The notes below the pieces were generated by a model. The model worked only from the letters and a program-made list of their open reading frames with translations, did no database searches and was not told the origin of the DNA. A program made the position numbers and the translations under genes. From Hylemonella sp. (GTDB lineage Bacteria; Pseudomonadota; Gammaproteobacteria; Burkholderiales; Burkholderiaceae_C), in assembly GCA_030680575.1 (NCBI GenBank), contig JAUXVI010000013.1, positions 1 through 64,000 on the forward strand: a stretch of DNA of 64,000 nt, in the 5' to 3' direction. Positions 44,024 through 53,714 of the stretch are shown one piece after another (the stretch's first letter is position 1; each line of letters begins with the position of its first letter).

Positions 44024-44153
44024 GCCTTCCCCCTGTGCGCGCTTGAAAGAGAGGAACCATGCTAGCACCGCCTGCGCGCTGCCCCTTCAAAAAGCTGATT
44101 GCAGTGGCCTGCAGGCCCTCCTACACTGCGGGCTTCACATCAGGGAGGACAAC

Positions 44154-44540
44154 ATGAGCCAGAACTTCAACCCGGTCGGCTGGTTTGAGCTGTACGTGGA
44201 CGACATGGCACGCGCCAAGAAGTTTTACGAAGCGGTGTTTCAACGCCCACTGGCCGACCTGCCTGCGTCGCAGAGTGGCGACACGCAGATGGCGCTCTTT
44301 GCCATGGACATGTCCGTCCCGGGGTGCGCCGGTGCCTTGGTCAAGAGCCCGCGCAACAAGCCAGGCGGCGGCGGGACGATGATCTACTTCACCTGCCTGG
44401 ACTGCGCGGTGGAAGCGGCACGTGCGGCTGCGGCCGGTGGCACGGTGTGCCAGCCGCGCGTGAGCATTGGCGAATACGGCTTCATTGCCATCGTGCAGGA
44501 CACCGAGGGCAACACCATCGGCCTGCACTCGCGCCAATAA
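44154..44540 (+). CDS. VOC-family (glyoxalase/bleomycin-resistance-like) protein
   Basis: A 128-residue protein with GWFELYVDDMARAKKFYEAV at the N-terminus, a central ACC-binding-like GGTMIYFTCLDC and DTEGNTIGLHSR at the end, the paired beta-alpha-beta-beta-beta units of the VOC superfamily. Metal ligands are not clearly all present. Substrate unknown. AGGGAGGA precedes the start. Confidence 0.85.
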   Translation: MSQNFNPVGWFELYVDDMARAKKFYEAVFQRPLADLPASQSGDTQMALFAMDMSVPGCAGALVKSPRNKPGGGGTMIYFTCLDCAVEAARAAAAGGTVCQPRVSIGEYGFIAIVQDTEGNTIGLHSRQ

Positions 44541-44550
44541 ACTCCGGCCC

Positions 44551-44877
44551 ATGGCCTACGACCTTCATCTGATCGACCTGATGCGCACAGCCGTCAGGCG
44601 GCAGCACGGTTTTACCGAAAAACGCATGTTCGGTACCTGGTGCTGGATGTATGAGGGCCACCTGGTGTGCGGCGCGGGCACGGGGCGCTATCTGTTCCGC
44701 GTGGGCAAGGCGCTGGAGGCGCAAGCGCTGGCGCGCCCGGGCGCCACGCGCATGGAGGCCAGCGGCCGGCGCATGAGCGGCTTCATCTGGGTGGATGCCG
44801 ATGCCGCGCTGGACGAGGGGCTGGAGAGCTGGATCGAGCTGGCCATGCAGTGCGTGCGCGGCCTGCCACCGAAGTAG
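44551..44877 (+). CDS. TfoX N-terminal domain protein
   Basis: A 108-residue protein similar to the TfoX/Sxy N-terminal domain: TEKRMFGTWCWMYEGHLVCG, with GRYLFRVGKALEAQAL and the closing SGFIWVDADAALDEGLESWIELA. TfoX controls competence in some bacteria, but stand-alone N-terminal domains have no proven role. Ten bases after the VOC gene, so probably co-transcribed. Confidence 0.82.
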   Translation: MAYDLHLIDLMRTAVRRQHGFTEKRMFGTWCWMYEGHLVCGAGTGRYLFRVGKALEAQALARPGATRMEASGRRMSGFIWVDADAALDEGLESWIELAMQCVRGLPPK

Positions 44878-44968
44878 ATGCGCCCACCGCGGCCGACTCG
44901 CCGCCGCAGTTTCTGCTTTACCATCAGGCCATCAGGTCCCATCCCGAGACCCAAGCTAAGGAGGTCTT

Positions 44969-45112
44969 ATGGCCAAAGGCGAACAGCGCAGCAACAAGAT
45001 GGCGAAGAAACCCAAAAAGGACAATTCGCCGCCCAAACCGCCCTCGGGCTCGGACCGCCCCATGGCGCCCATCACCAGCGTGATTCCGCGCGGCAAAGAC
45101 AAGAACAAGTAA
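44969..45112 (+). CDS. Small basic conserved protein (47 aa)
   Basis: A 47-residue Lys-rich protein starting MAKGEQRSNKMAKKPKKDNS and ending IPRGKDKNK, preceded by a perfect TAAGGAGGT site. Small Lys/Pro-rich proteins of this kind (MAKG-Q-R-S-N style) are common in proteobacteria, unassigned. Confidence 0.7.
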   Translation: MAKGEQRSNKMAKKPKKDNSPPKPPSGSDRPMAPITSVIPRGKDKNK

Positions 45113-45470
45113 GCGCGCGGGCCAGCCCGCCGCCAGGCTGGCTTTGCACATGGCAACCCATCGCTGGAACGCGCACGGCAGGACCATCGAGCCTGCCGCT
45201 GGGCACCGCTCTGGTCAACGCAGCGCGGAGCAAGCAAGCATCTCCCTCTTGAGCAACTGAGCGTTGCGGATGACCGCAGGCTGGCTGGCGTCTTGCCGGG
45301 CAGACCGTCTCCCCAATAACCTTGTTCAACGCAAGGGTTATCCCTCATCAATACCCATGCGTGTATGTCGACAATGAAATGAGCGACCAAAAACAGGCGT
45401 TGGGGACGAGGTCTTGACTGCAAGGTGAGACATCGGCGTTCCTCTGCGCACCAAAAAAGAGGATCTCGAC
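45113..45470. other. Intergenic region before the chemoreceptor gene, no feature recognised
   Basis: About 360 bases without a gene, repeat or clear promoter. A TTGACT lies at 45414-45419 without a good -10. No sigma-28 box was found here. Confidence 0.5.
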
Positions 45471-47441
45471 ATGCGCTTCATCGGCAATCTGAAAGTCATC
45501 AACCGCTTTGCCTTGCTTGGCGTCATCGGGTTTGTGCTGACCCTGGCCCCCACCCTGCTGTATGTGCGGATGGCCTACCAGAACATGCAGGCCGCGCAAG
45601 TCGAAGCGCGGGGCATTCCGTTCACCAAGGGTGTCTTGAAGGTGATCCAGTTCACGCAGCAACATCGTGGCCTGAGCGCCCTGGCGCTGGGCGGCAATAC
45701 GGCAGCGCAGTCGGATCGCGGCAACAAGCAGGCCGAGGCCGACAAGGCCTATCAGGCACTGGCCACGCTGATCGAAAGCGAAAGCCTGCTGGAGCCGGCC
45801 TTGAAGTCCGAATGGCAAACGATCCTGAAGGACTGGAAAACTCTGAGCGGCCAGGTGGCCGGCGGCAGCCTGGTGGCGCCGCAGAGTTTTGCGGCCCACA
45901 CCGTGCTGATTGAAAAACTGCTTGCGCTGACCGACCGTCTGGCCGATGGCTTCGGCCTGTCGCTGGACCCGGAACTCGAGAGCTACCAGTTGATCCAGTC
46001 GGTGCTGTATGCCCTGCCGGTGCTCAGCGAAGAGCTGGGCAAGTCACGCGCGCGCGGCAGCGTGATGCTCGCCAACAAGGGGGCCACACCGGCCGAACGC
46101 CAAGCGCTGGCGGTTTTCATGGCACGGGCCCGGGTGGAGCAGGAGCGCGTCATCCTGGCGTATGGCAAGTCAGCGGCCGCCAATGGCAACATCAAGCAGG
46201 CCCTGGATGGTCAGGTGCAGGCGATGGTGTCGTTGACGCAACAGGCCATCAAGCTGGCGACGGAGCAGGTGATCACGCCGGAAGAGCTCAGTTATGCCTC
46301 GGGTGACTATTTCATCTTGCTGACCAAGACGATTGATGCCCAGGTCAAGCTCAATGACATGGCGATGGACGTGCTGGGCCAGTTGCTTGACAGCCGCGTC
46401 ACCAACCTGCAGCGCCAGTTGCTGGTGCTGATCGGCGTGCTGCTCACCCTGGGTGTGCTGGGCGCGATGGTGGGCATCGCGGCAGCGCGCTCCATCACGC
46501 AGCAGCTGGGCGGCGAGCCGAGCGAGGTGATGGCGATTGCGGACGCCGTGGCAGAGGGTGATCTCAGCTCCAGCATCCAGCTCCAGCCGGGCGCACCCAG
46601 CAGCATCATGTCGGCGATGGCGGCCATGCAGAGCTCGCTGCAAAAGGTGGTCGGTACCGTTCGCCACAGCTCGGAGGCGTTGGCCTCAGCCAGTGACCAG
46701 ATTGCCCAGGGCAATCAGGATCTGAGCGCCCGCACCGAAAGCCAGGCCAGCGCCCTGGAACAAACCGCGGCCTCGATGGAGGAGCTCGGCTCCACCGTCA
46801 AACAGAACGCCGACAACGCCCGCCAGGCCAACCAGCTGGCACAAAGCGCTTCCACCGTGGCCGTCAAGGGCGGTGAAGTGGTGGCCCAGGTGGTGGACAC
46901 CATGAAGGGCATCAACGACAGTTCACGCAAGATCAACGACATCATCAGCGTGATCGACGGCATCGCCTTCCAAACCAACATCCTGGCCCTGAATGCCGCC
47001 GTGGAAGCCGCCCGTGCCGGCGAACAGGGCCGCGGTTTTGCCGTGGTGGCCAGCGAAGTACGCAGCCTGGCCGGGCGTTCTGCCGAAGCAGCTAAGGAAA
47101 TCAAGACCCTGATCTCTGACAGCGTGGAGCGGGTGGAACAAGGCACCGCCTTGGTGGATCAGGCCGGCAGCACCATGCAGGAAGTGGTGAGCAGCATCCG
47201 CCGTGTGACCGACATCATGGGCGAGATCAGCGCCGCCAGTTCGGAGCAGAGCGCCGGTGTGGCTCAGATCGGTGAAGCCGTGGTCCAGATGGACCAGTCG
47301 ACACAGCAGAACGCCTCGCTGGTGGAAGAGATGGCCTCGGCCGCCTCCAGCCTGCGTTCCCAGGCGCAGGAACTGGTGCAGGCCGTGGCCGTGTTCAAGC
47401 TGTCGCAAGGCAAAGGGCCCGCCTTGCTGGCTGCTGCTTGA
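45471..47441 (+). CDS. Methyl-accepting chemotaxis protein
   Basis: A 656-residue chemoreceptor. Helix 1 lies at ~14-33, a large all-helical periplasmic sensor at ~34-315 ([18 protein letters not shown] looks NIT-like), helix 2 at ~317-337, then HAMP and the signalling hairpin with [20 protein letters not shown] and [20 protein letters not shown]. The C-terminus ends GPALLAAA without a CheR-binding pentapeptide. It signals to CheW/CheA. Ligand unknown. Confidence 0.93.
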   Translation: MRFIGNLKVINRFALLGVIGFVLTLAPTLLYVRMAYQNMQAAQVEARGIPFTKGVLKVIQFTQQHRGLSALALGGNTAAQSDRGNKQAEADKAYQALATLIESESLLEPALKSEWQTILKDWKTLSGQVAGGSLVAPQSFAAHTVLIEKLLALTDRLADGFGLSLDPELESYQLIQSVLYALPVLSEELGKSRARGSVMLANKGATPAERQALAVFMARARVEQERVILAYGKSAAANGNIKQALDGQVQAMVSLTQQAIKLATEQVITPEELSYASGDYFILLTKTIDAQVKLNDMAMDVLGQLLDSRVTNLQRQLLVLIGVLLTLGVLGAMVGIAAARSITQQLGGEPSEVMAIADAVAEGDLSSSIQLQPGAPSSIMSAMAAMQSSLQKVVGTVRHSSEALASASDQIAQGNQDLSARTESQASALEQTAASMEELGSTVKQNADNARQANQLAQSASTVAVKGGEVVAQVVDTMKGINDSSRKINDIISVIDGIAFQTNILALNAAVEAARAGEQGRGFAVVASEVRSLAGRSAEAAKEIKTLISDSVERVEQGTALVDQAGSTMQEVVSSIRRVTDIMGEISAASSEQSAGVAQIGEAVVQMDQSTQQNASLVEEMASAASSLRSQAQELVQAVAVFKLSQGKGPALLAAA

Positions 47442-47589
47442 CCGACCGCGGGCGGCTGCTGCGGTGATGCAGCGGCCCGTTTTCCGCCTCGAATCCGGCG
47501 CTCTTTACAGCATCTTTACAGAAGCGAAATTCGGCCACGCAGCCCATCGGGCATGCTGTCCGCATGTGCTCACTGAAAGGTCGACGCCA

Positions 47590-48246
47590 ATGAAAAAACA
47601 AGTGGTACTGACTGCGGCCATGCTGGCCAGCGGTCTGTGTCTGGCGCAGGACGTCGGGCGCGTGATTTCCATCACCCCCATCGTGCAGCAGATGGCGGTA
47701 CCACGCCAGGTGTGCACCACCGAGCAGGTGGCGGTGCAAGCGCCCAAATCGGGCGCAGGCGCACTGATGGGCGCCATTGCCGGCGGGGCCATCGGCAACT
47801 CGGTCGGCAGTGGCGCGGGCCAGGCCGCGGCCACCATGATCGGCCTCGTCGGCGGCGCTGCTCTCGGCGACAAGATCGAGGGCACCCCCACACCGCAATT
47901 GCAAAACGTGCAGCGCTGCGGCGTGCAGACCGTCTACGAAAACCGCGGGACGGTCTACCACGTGGTCTACGAATACGCCGGCAAGCAGTACACGGCGCAG
48001 TTGCCCTACGACCCGGGCCGCACGATGGCGGTCCAGATCACCCCGGCCGGCGCGAACCCGGCAACGGCACCGGTCAGCAACGCCATTGCACAGCCGCCGG
48101 TGTATGTACAACAACAGCCAGCGCCTGTGGTGGTCACGCCAGCGGCCTACCCGGTCTACTACCCACAGCCCTACTACCCGCCCATCGGCATTCAGCTGGG
48201 CTTCGGCTACTGGGGCGGCTACCGGGGCCACCGGCACTGGCACTGA
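47590..48246 (+). CDS. Glycine-zipper 2TM-domain secreted protein
   Basis: A 218-residue protein with a signal peptide (QVVLTAAMLASGLCLAQ). A Gly-zipper hairpin follows: GALMGAIAGGAIGNSVGSGA and AATMIGLVGGAALGDKIEG, as in outer-membrane-associated glycine-zipper proteins. The C-terminal part is Pro/Tyr/Gln-rich (PPVYVQQQPAPVVV, YPQPYYPP) with a GYRGHRHWH end. Two Cys (CTTEQ, QRCG) may form a disulfide. Envelope role, exact function unknown. Confidence 0.85.
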   Translation: MKKQVVLTAAMLASGLCLAQDVGRVISITPIVQQMAVPRQVCTTEQVAVQAPKSGAGALMGAIAGGAIGNSVGSGAGQAAATMIGLVGGAALGDKIEGTPTPQLQNVQRCGVQTVYENRGTVYHVVYEYAGKQYTAQLPYDPGRTMAVQITPAGANPATAPVSNAIAQPPVYVQQQPAPVVVTPAAYPVYYPQPYYPPIGIQLGFGYWGGYRGHRHWH

Positions 48247-48266
48247 GGCACGCGCAGCCGTAGCGC

Positions 48267-48857
48267 CTAGGACGCCGCCCGCCCGAGCGCGCGCATCTGG
48301 CCCTGCCACTTCTTCACGCCGGCCTCGCCCAGCTTGTCCACCATGCCGACGAGCGTCTCGTTCACCGGCGCGATGCCGACAAAACCCAGGATGTTGCGCT
48401 CCAGCGACTTGAGGCTGTGAGCGCGGAAGTACCAGCGGTACACCAGCGCCGGCATGCCCATGGTGACCACCACACGCGCACTGCGCCCGGTCAGGCCCTT
48501 GCGGCCGAAGGGGTTGTTGCCCTCGGCGCTGAAAGCAAAGCCGGGCCGTGCCACCTGCTCCAGAAAACCCTTGAGCAGTGCCGGCATATCACCCAGCCAG
48601 AGCGGGAAAAACAGCACCAGATGCTCGGCCCAGGCGATGTCGTCCTGCGCGGCCTGCAGCGTGGTGGGTAGCGTGCCCTGCTCCCAGGCCTGCTGGCTGC
48701 GCAGCAGCGGGAAGTCGAGCCGGGCAACATCGGTCCAGCGCACCTCGTGGCCGGCCGCCGATGCGCCTTCGGCATAGGCCTCGGCCAGCGTGTGGCACAG
48801 GTGCGGGGTCACGGCGTCCGGGTGACCCTGGATCAGCAGGATGCGTTGGCCAGCCAT
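48267..48857 (-). CDS. NAD(P)H dehydrogenase (quinone), flavodoxin-2 type
   Basis: A 196-residue oxidoreductase with ILLIQGHPDA (FMN-binding start), FFPLWLGDMPALLKGFLEQV (characteristic of KefF/MdaB/NQO-like proteins), and NPFGRKGLTGRSARVVVTMG. It probably reduces quinones with NAD(P)H using FMN or FAD. ATG at 48857 after GGAGC. Confidence 0.87.
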   Translation of the reverse strand: MAGQRILLIQGHPDAVTPHLCHTLAEAYAEGASAAGHEVRWTDVARLDFPLLRSQQAWEQGTLPTTLQAAQDDIAWAEHLVLFFPLWLGDMPALLKGFLEQVARPGFAFSAEGNNPFGRKGLTGRSARVVVTMGMPALVYRWYFRAHSLKSLERNILGFVGIAPVNETLVGMVDKLGEAGVKKWQGQMRALGRAAS

Positions 48858-48929
48858 GTGTTGCTCCGGCAGTGGATCAGGCACCATGGTGGCACGACCC
48901 GCGCAGCGTGTCCATGGGCCACCTCAAAC

Positions 48930-48985
48930 GCTATCATTTCGATAGCTGCTTGCGCATATTCCACAAGGGCCACCTGCCAATTTGA
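48930..48985 (+). repeat. Dispersed 56-bp repeat, copy 8 (intergenic)
   Basis: GCTATCATTTCGATAGCTGC, a perfect GCTATC/GATAGC inverted repeat, then TTGCGCATATTCCACAAGGG and ending CAATTTGATGC. The best-preserved copy; it lies in the leader of the ferredoxin gene. Confidence 0.85.
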
Positions 48986-49031
48986 TGCCAAATACAATCT
49001 GGGTGGTCTGAACCGCATCACCCCTTCTCGC

Positions 49032-49325
49032 ATGAGCCCCACCGATACCCCGGAATTTTTCATCGGCCGCACCGAAGCCTTCGACCAGCCCTTCGACGCC
49101 TGGCCCCAGCAGCCGCTGCTGCTGTCTATGGAGCAAGGCGGCATCGACTGGCCAAGCTCGTGCCGCAACGGCAGCTGCCGCACCTGCATCGGCCAGCTGG
49201 TCAGCGGGCAGGTGCGTTACGCCATCGAATGGCCCGGCCTCACCCAGGAAGAACAGGAAGAGGGTTACCTGCTGCCCTGCGTTGCGCACCCGTGTTCGGA
49301 CGTGGTGCTGCGCGAGGGCTACTGA
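49032..49325 (+). CDS. 2Fe-2S plant-type ferredoxin
   Basis: A 97-residue ferredoxin. The cluster ligands are C-x4-C-x2-C (CRNGSCRTC) and a fourth Cys in LLPCVAHPCSDV, the plant-type pattern. It shuttles electrons; no specific partner is adjacent. Start is the ATG at 49032. Confidence 0.9.
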   Translation: MSPTDTPEFFIGRTEAFDQPFDAWPQQPLLLSMEQGGIDWPSSCRNGSCRTCIGQLVSGQVRYAIEWPGLTQEEQEEGYLLPCVAHPCSDVVLREGY

Positions 49326-49349
49326 CGTCGCCCCCCGGATCGACGCCGC

Positions 49350-50264
49350 TCAGGCGTTGAGCGTGCCGCGCAGCAGTTCGGGCAGGCGGTCTGCACTCAT
49401 GCGGAAACCACAGGCCTGCGCGTGGCCGCCGCCGCCCATGCTTTCGGCCAGCGCAATGCAGTCGTAGTCGCGCTGCGAACGCAGGCCGGCTTTCACCACA
49501 CCGTTGCCGGCGGCGCTCCACATCAGCGCAAAGGTACCGCTCTGCTTGGACAGGATGTCCCCCACCAGGCTATGGAACATGCCAGGTGCGTTGACCATCA
49601 GGCCCGGCACGCCGTTGAAGACCAGCGGCTGCGCACCGGCGGCGATATCGCCGCACAGCTTGCGGTACTTCTCGTCCATGGCCTGGCCGCGCGCCATGAA
49701 GTCCTGCAGTTGCGCGGGCGTGAAGGAAGCGATCTCGGCCCAGCGCTCGAATGTCTGCGGCTCCATGTCGAGCGCGGCCAGGAAGCCGGCGCTCTCTTCA
49801 AACTCCCATTTCCAGATGTCGCGGTCTTCAATGAAGCGCACCAGGTCGGGCAGCGCACGGTCTGCCTGGAAGAACTCCCAGGCCAGGCGCGAGCCGGACT
49901 TGGCCATGTCGAAGTGCACCACGCCGCAACGGCAGGCGAAGCCGGTGAGTTTCTCAGCGGCGCTCTTGTGGTGGTCCAACATCACCAGCTTGGCGGCGCG
50001 TTGTTCGATCTCGCGCATCAGTTCGGCATCGAAGGAGAAATCGAGGATGTAGACGGCGCGGCCGTCGAGCGGTGGCAGGTCGGCCACGGTCTTGACGTCG
50101 CCATGGTCCAGGCCGTGGAATTCGGCGTGGCCTTCATAAAACAGCCAGGCCGCCAGCGCGGCGCCAAAGCCGTCGGGACAACGGGCGTGATACAGGATGA
50201 GGGGCTGGGGATCGTGACGGTCAGGCGAAATCAGCAAGGCCAACGGCAGAATAGTTTTCTTCAT
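49350..50264 (-). CDS. DHH/DHHA1 phosphoesterase
   Basis: A 304-residue protein. LYHARCPDGFGAALAAW begins the DHH domain, DHHKSA gives the name motif, and the C-terminal DHHA1 domain has ESMGGGGHAQACGFRM. These proteins hydrolyse small oligonucleotides or cyclic dinucleotide breakdown products, or act as phosphatases; the exact substrate is unclear. In a c-di-GMP-rich genome an oligonucleotide (nanoRNA) role is worth considering. Confidence 0.88.
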   Translation of the reverse strand: MKKTILPLALLISPDRHDPQPLILYHARCPDGFGAALAAWLFYEGHAEFHGLDHGDVKTVADLPPLDGRAVYILDFSFDAELMREIEQRAAKLVMLDHHKSAAEKLTGFACRCGVVHFDMAKSGSRLAWEFFQADRALPDLVRFIEDRDIWKWEFEESAGFLAALDMEPQTFERWAEIASFTPAQLQDFMARGQAMDEKYRKLCGDIAAGAQPLVFNGVPGLMVNAPGMFHSLVGDILSKQSGTFALMWSAAGNGVVKAGLRSQRDYDCIALAESMGGGGHAQACGFRMSADRLPELLRGTLNA

Positions 50265-50306
50265 GCCCCCGATTGTCGCCGCTGTCACCCCCCTTTTTCA
50301 GACGCC

Positions 50307-51398
50307 CTAGCGTTTGACCTTGAACGACGATGGCTTGCGCACCGGGCTGGGGACTGAGGGTTTGCCAGACGCCTTGCCGGGTGTTTTGGTAGACGTTTTC
50401 GCCGCGCCCTTCACTGGCAGCTTGCCGGCTGTTTTGGCCGCGCTCTTCGTTGCCGGCGTTTTGACTGTCGGCTTCTTGACGCGGATCAGCCCCTCGCTGG
50501 CCAGCGCCTCCTTGCGCAGCTGGCGCTCGGCATCGAGCTTCTTGCCTTCGGTCAGCCACTGGGTGAACTCGGCTGGCGTTTCCAGCGTGATGCGCCCAAG
50601 CCGGCCGGCACGGAAGTCGGACAGCACCAGCTCGGCCGCCTTTTGCAGGTTGACGCGTGCACCGGCCAGCAGCGCGCCGTTGCGCCGGCCGATCTCTTCC
50701 AGCAACTGCTCGTCACTGAGCTGCGCCACGGCATCCAGCTTGTAACGTGCCGCCAGCAGACCGGCATAAGGCGCCTTGATGTAGTCCAGCAGCTCCAGCG
50801 CCACCTCTTCCTCGTCGAAGGCATTGCGCCCCACAGCACCACTGGCCGCCAGGTTGTAGCCGCTCTTGGCAACGATGATGCGCGGCCACAGCATGCCCGG
50901 CGTGTCGTAGAGGTAGAAACCGTCAGTCAGCGTGATGCGCTGCTCCATGCGGGTGATACCGGCCTCGTCGGCCGCCTTGGTGACGCGCCGGCCGACCATG
51001 GTGTTGATCAGGGTGGACTTGCCCACATTGGGAATGCCGCAGATCAGCACACGCATGGGCTTGGCCATGCTGCCGCGCGTGGGGGCCAGCGCCTGGCAGG
51101 CCGTGATGAGCGCCTTGGCCGGTGCCGCCATGCCGGCATCGAGCGCAACGGCGCGTGTTTCCGGCAGGCTGTTGTAGTGCGTCAGCCATAACGCGGTGCG
51201 CTCCGGGTCGGCCAGGTCCTGCTTGCTCAGGGCCTTGAGCGTGGGCTTGTGCGCCGTGAGCTTGGCCAGCATGGGGTTGGCGCTGGAGCCGGGCAGGCGC
51301 GCGTCGAGCAACTCGATGACCACATCAATGTTCTTGATGCGCTCTTCGATTGCCTTTTGGGTCAGATACATGTGACCCGGGAACCACTGGACGGCCAT
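50307..51398 (-). CDS. Ribosome-biogenesis GTPase RbgA/YlqF-like
   Basis: A 363-residue circularly permuted GTPase. It begins VQWFPGHMYLTQKAIEERI; G4 is SKQD, G1 GIPNVGKSTLIN, G3 DTPGMLWP, in the permuted order. It should help assemble the 50S subunit. The C-terminal ~70 residues are a Lys/Thr/Ala/Pro tail (KTPATKSAAKTAGKLPVKGA) of unusual length that may bind RNA. Start is the ATG at 51398, fitting the family; 42 bases before the DHH gene. Confidence 0.92.
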   Translation of the reverse strand: MAVQWFPGHMYLTQKAIEERIKNIDVVIELLDARLPGSSANPMLAKLTAHKPTLKALSKQDLADPERTALWLTHYNSLPETRAVALDAGMAAPAKALITACQALAPTRGSMAKPMRVLICGIPNVGKSTLINTMVGRRVTKAADEAGITRMEQRITLTDGFYLYDTPGMLWPRIIVAKSGYNLAASGAVGRNAFDEEEVALELLDYIKAPYAGLLAARYKLDAVAQLSDEQLLEEIGRRNGALLAGARVNLQKAAELVLSDFRAGRLGRITLETPAEFTQWLTEGKKLDAERQLRKEALASEGLIRVKKPTVKTPATKSAAKTAGKLPVKGAAKTSTKTPGKASGKPSVPSPVRKPSSFKVKR

Positions 51399-51496
51399 GG
51401 CTTGTTTTTCTTCTGTCTGGAGGGGAAAGATCAATTCAACAGGGTGAATTGTGACCCACCGCATAAGCGGGCCGCCACGGCACCGATAATCGGCGC

Positions 51497-51733
51497 ATGG
51501 CCCACCCACCCCGAATTCCTTCCCGCCAGCGCGACAAGAACGCCAACGACCTGCTGATCAAGGGCATCGTCGTGGCGTTGATCGGGCTGGCGGTGCTGCT
51601 GGCGCCCTATGTCAGCCAATCGCCGGAGATGCAGGCCATCCTGGCCGGCTCAGCGCTGGTGGGTTGGTTCGCGTTGGTGCTAGGCATCGCCTTCATCGTG
51701 CAGCATCTGTTGCGTCGCCGCGCCGGCAAATAG
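51497..51733 (+). CDS. Small two-helix membrane protein
   Basis: A 78-residue protein with helices at ~22-42 (GIVVALIGLAVLLAPYV) and ~48-70 (ILAGSALVGWFALVLGIAFIV), a basic start and a basic RRRAGK end. Family unrecognised. Its 3' end overlaps the 3' end of gshA on the other strand by 54 bases. Confidence 0.7.
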   Translation: MAHPPRIPSRQRDKNANDLLIKGIVVALIGLAVLLAPYVSQSPEMQAILAGSALVGWFALVLGIAFIVQHLLRRRAGK

Positions 51734-53263
51734 GCCGAGCCGCTGGGGCGACACGTATTCCTGCCGGAAAACCTCGAACGGCATGGTGTCGGCCGCTTCA
51801 ATCGCTTTCTGATCGCGTCGCGACTGCTCGGCCAGCGCGTCGAAGCGCGCCTGCTGCGGTGCCGACCACGGCTGTTCCAACAGCACCTCGCGCGTGTGCC
51901 GTGAACGTTCGCGCGTGAAGCGCAGGAACGAGTTGTCATGCTCGGCCATGGCCGCCAGCACACGGGCCGACGGCAGTGCCGTGGCATCCTGCAACATGGC
52001 CTGGGCAGACTGCACCGCCTGGCTGTAGTCCTGGCCGCCGTGCATCGCGTCCAGCGTTTGCGCGACCGGGCCAAAAGCCTGCAACAACTCACTCCCCCAT
52101 TCAACCAGGCCCACCTCGCGTCCACCGCGCAACAGCGGCAGACCGGGCTCACGGCCGCGGGCGGCGGTGAGGTTCTGGTTGTGCGCCAGTTCGGCGATTT
52201 CCTGCGGCGTGTCGGGCGGGCTGTCGCTCAGCAGGCAATGCAGCAGGAAGACATCGATGAAGCGCATGGTCTGCGCGTTGATGCCCACCGGCTCGAACGG
52301 GTTCAGGTCGAGCAGGCGCACCTCCACGTACTCGACACCGCGCTCGCGCAGCGCATGCAGCGGCCGCTCACCCGGGAAGATGGTGCGCTTGGGGCGGATG
52401 TTGCCGTAGAACTCGTTCTCGATCTGCAGCAGGCTGGTGGCGAGCTGGATGTAGTCGCCGCCGGGGTTGAGGATGCCCAGACCTTCGTAGGCTGGCCAAG
52501 GGCGCGTGAGCGCGTCGTGCAGCGAGGCGGCATAACCCTCCAGGCTGTTGTAGCTCACCGCCAGCGAGGCCTGGGCATCGCTCTGGTAACCCAGCCGCCC
52601 CATGCGCAGTGAGGTGCCGTGCGGCATGTACAAGGTGTTGTTGGTCAGCGGCTGCAGTTCATGCGGCCGGCCAAGCACAAAGTTCGAGCACACCGCCGGT
52701 GAGGCACCAAACAGGTACAGCAGCAAAAAGGCGTGGCGGCGGAAGTTGCGGATCAACGCGAAGTACTGCTCGCTCGTGACCCCGGGCAGCGACCAGTTGT
52801 AGTGGATGCCCGAAATGGTCTGCATGCGCCGGCCGTAGCGGTGGCCCAGGCCCATGCGGTAGACGCTCTTGGCGCGGCCGATGTTGGACGAACCGTAACG
52901 GCCCAGCGGAATGGTTTCGTCGGTCGGCAGGCCGCAGGGCATGCTGGAAACCCACAGCATCTCGTCACCGGCCTCGCGCAGCACGCGGTAGGTGTACTGG
53001 TGGATTTCGGTCAACTCGTCCAGACAGGCCTGCACCCCGGCGTGCACGCCGGTGATGAGTTCAAGCTGGGACTCGCTGTAGTCAGTGGTGATGTGCGGGT
53101 GCGTGAGGGCCGAGCCCAGCGCGGCCGGATGCGGCGTCAGTGCCAGCATGCCGTCGGGCAGCGCGCGCAGGCTTTCCTTCTCGATGCCGCGGCGGATGCC
53201 CCGCAAGCGCTCGGGCGCCAAGGCCCCCAGCCGCGCGGCCAAACCGGCATGCGCAATAGTCAT
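51680..53263 (-). CDS. gshA: Glutamate-cysteine ligase
   Basis: A 527-residue E. coli-type GshA, first enzyme of glutathione synthesis (ATP-dependent joining of Glu and Cys). Key blocks are RGIEKESLR, ITTDYSESQLELIT, MPCGLPTDETIPLG, GSSNIGRAKSVYRMGLGHRYG and NGYIQ-like ILNPGGDYIQLATSLLQIENEFY with EVRLLDLNPFEPVGI. ATG at 53263 gives the family's usual N-terminus. gshB is not adjacent. Confidence 0.95.
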   Translation of the reverse strand: MTIAHAGLAARLGALAPERLRGIRRGIEKESLRALPDGMLALTPHPAALGSALTHPHITTDYSESQLELITGVHAGVQACLDELTEIHQYTYRVLREAGDEMLWVSSMPCGLPTDETIPLGRYGSSNIGRAKSVYRMGLGHRYGRRMQTISGIHYNWSLPGVTSEQYFALIRNFRRHAFLLLYLFGASPAVCSNFVLGRPHELQPLTNNTLYMPHGTSLRMGRLGYQSDAQASLAVSYNSLEGYAASLHDALTRPWPAYEGLGILNPGGDYIQLATSLLQIENEFYGNIRPKRTIFPGERPLHALRERGVEYVEVRLLDLNPFEPVGINAQTMRFIDVFLLHCLLSDSPPDTPQEIAELAHNQNLTAARGREPGLPLLRGGREVGLVEWGSELLQAFGPVAQTLDAMHGGQDYSQAVQSAQAMLQDATALPSARVLAAMAEHDNSFLRFTRERSRHTREVLLEQPWSAPQQARFDALAEQSRRDQKAIEAADTMPFEVFRQEYVSPQRLGLFAGAATQQMLHDEGDA

Positions 53264-53414
53264 GGCTGCTATCTCATTCTTCTGATCGGACCCGGAAATT
53301 AACACGGACGAGCCAAATCGTCCGGCGTAAGGGCTTGTGGCAGGTCAGACATCATGATCCGGGACAGCCGGATCGGAATGAGTCGGCGGCAGAGACGGCC
53401 GGCCGATCGAGGCG

Positions 53415-53714
53415 TCAGGCCTGCTCGTCGAGCAGGCGGCCCATCATCTTTTTCTCGGTCTGGATGACCTTCAGGTTGGCGTCAAAGGCATAACCGGCGC
53501 TCTTTTGATCCACCAGGTCCTTGGCCAGCGCCTCGCCGGGCACCGCCGCCCGGCGGGTATGGGCCTTGACGCCGCCCTCGGCCACGGCTTCCTGCGTCAC
53601 TTCCTCGCGGCGAAAGTTGCCGGTTTCCACATTCGCAATGTTGTGGGCAGACGAGCCCATGCGACGCTGCGCTGCGTTGAGACCGGATTGGGCAATGGTG
53701 GAGGCGACGTTCAT
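53415..53714 (-). CDS. Mini flagellar basal-body rod-like protein
   Basis: A 99-residue protein with a rod N-terminal motif (IAQSGLNAAQRRMGSSAHNIANVETGNFRREEV) and a rod-like C-terminal helix (NLKVIQTEKKMMGRLLDEQ), but without the middle domain of FlgB/FlgC/FlgG. It belongs to orphan basal-body-rod-like proteins found away from flagellar operons. ATG at 53714. The role, if any, in the flagellum is unproven. Confidence 0.75.
   Translation of the reverse strand: MNVASTIAQSGLNAAQRRMGSSAHNIANVETGNFRREEVTQEAVAEGGVKAHTRRAAVPGEALAKDLVDQKSAGYAFDANLKVIQTEKKMMGRLLDEQA

Noticed and set aside
45414-45442. TTGACT as a promoter of the chemoreceptor gene
   Set aside because: No acceptable -10 within 16-18 bases and no sigma-28 box either.
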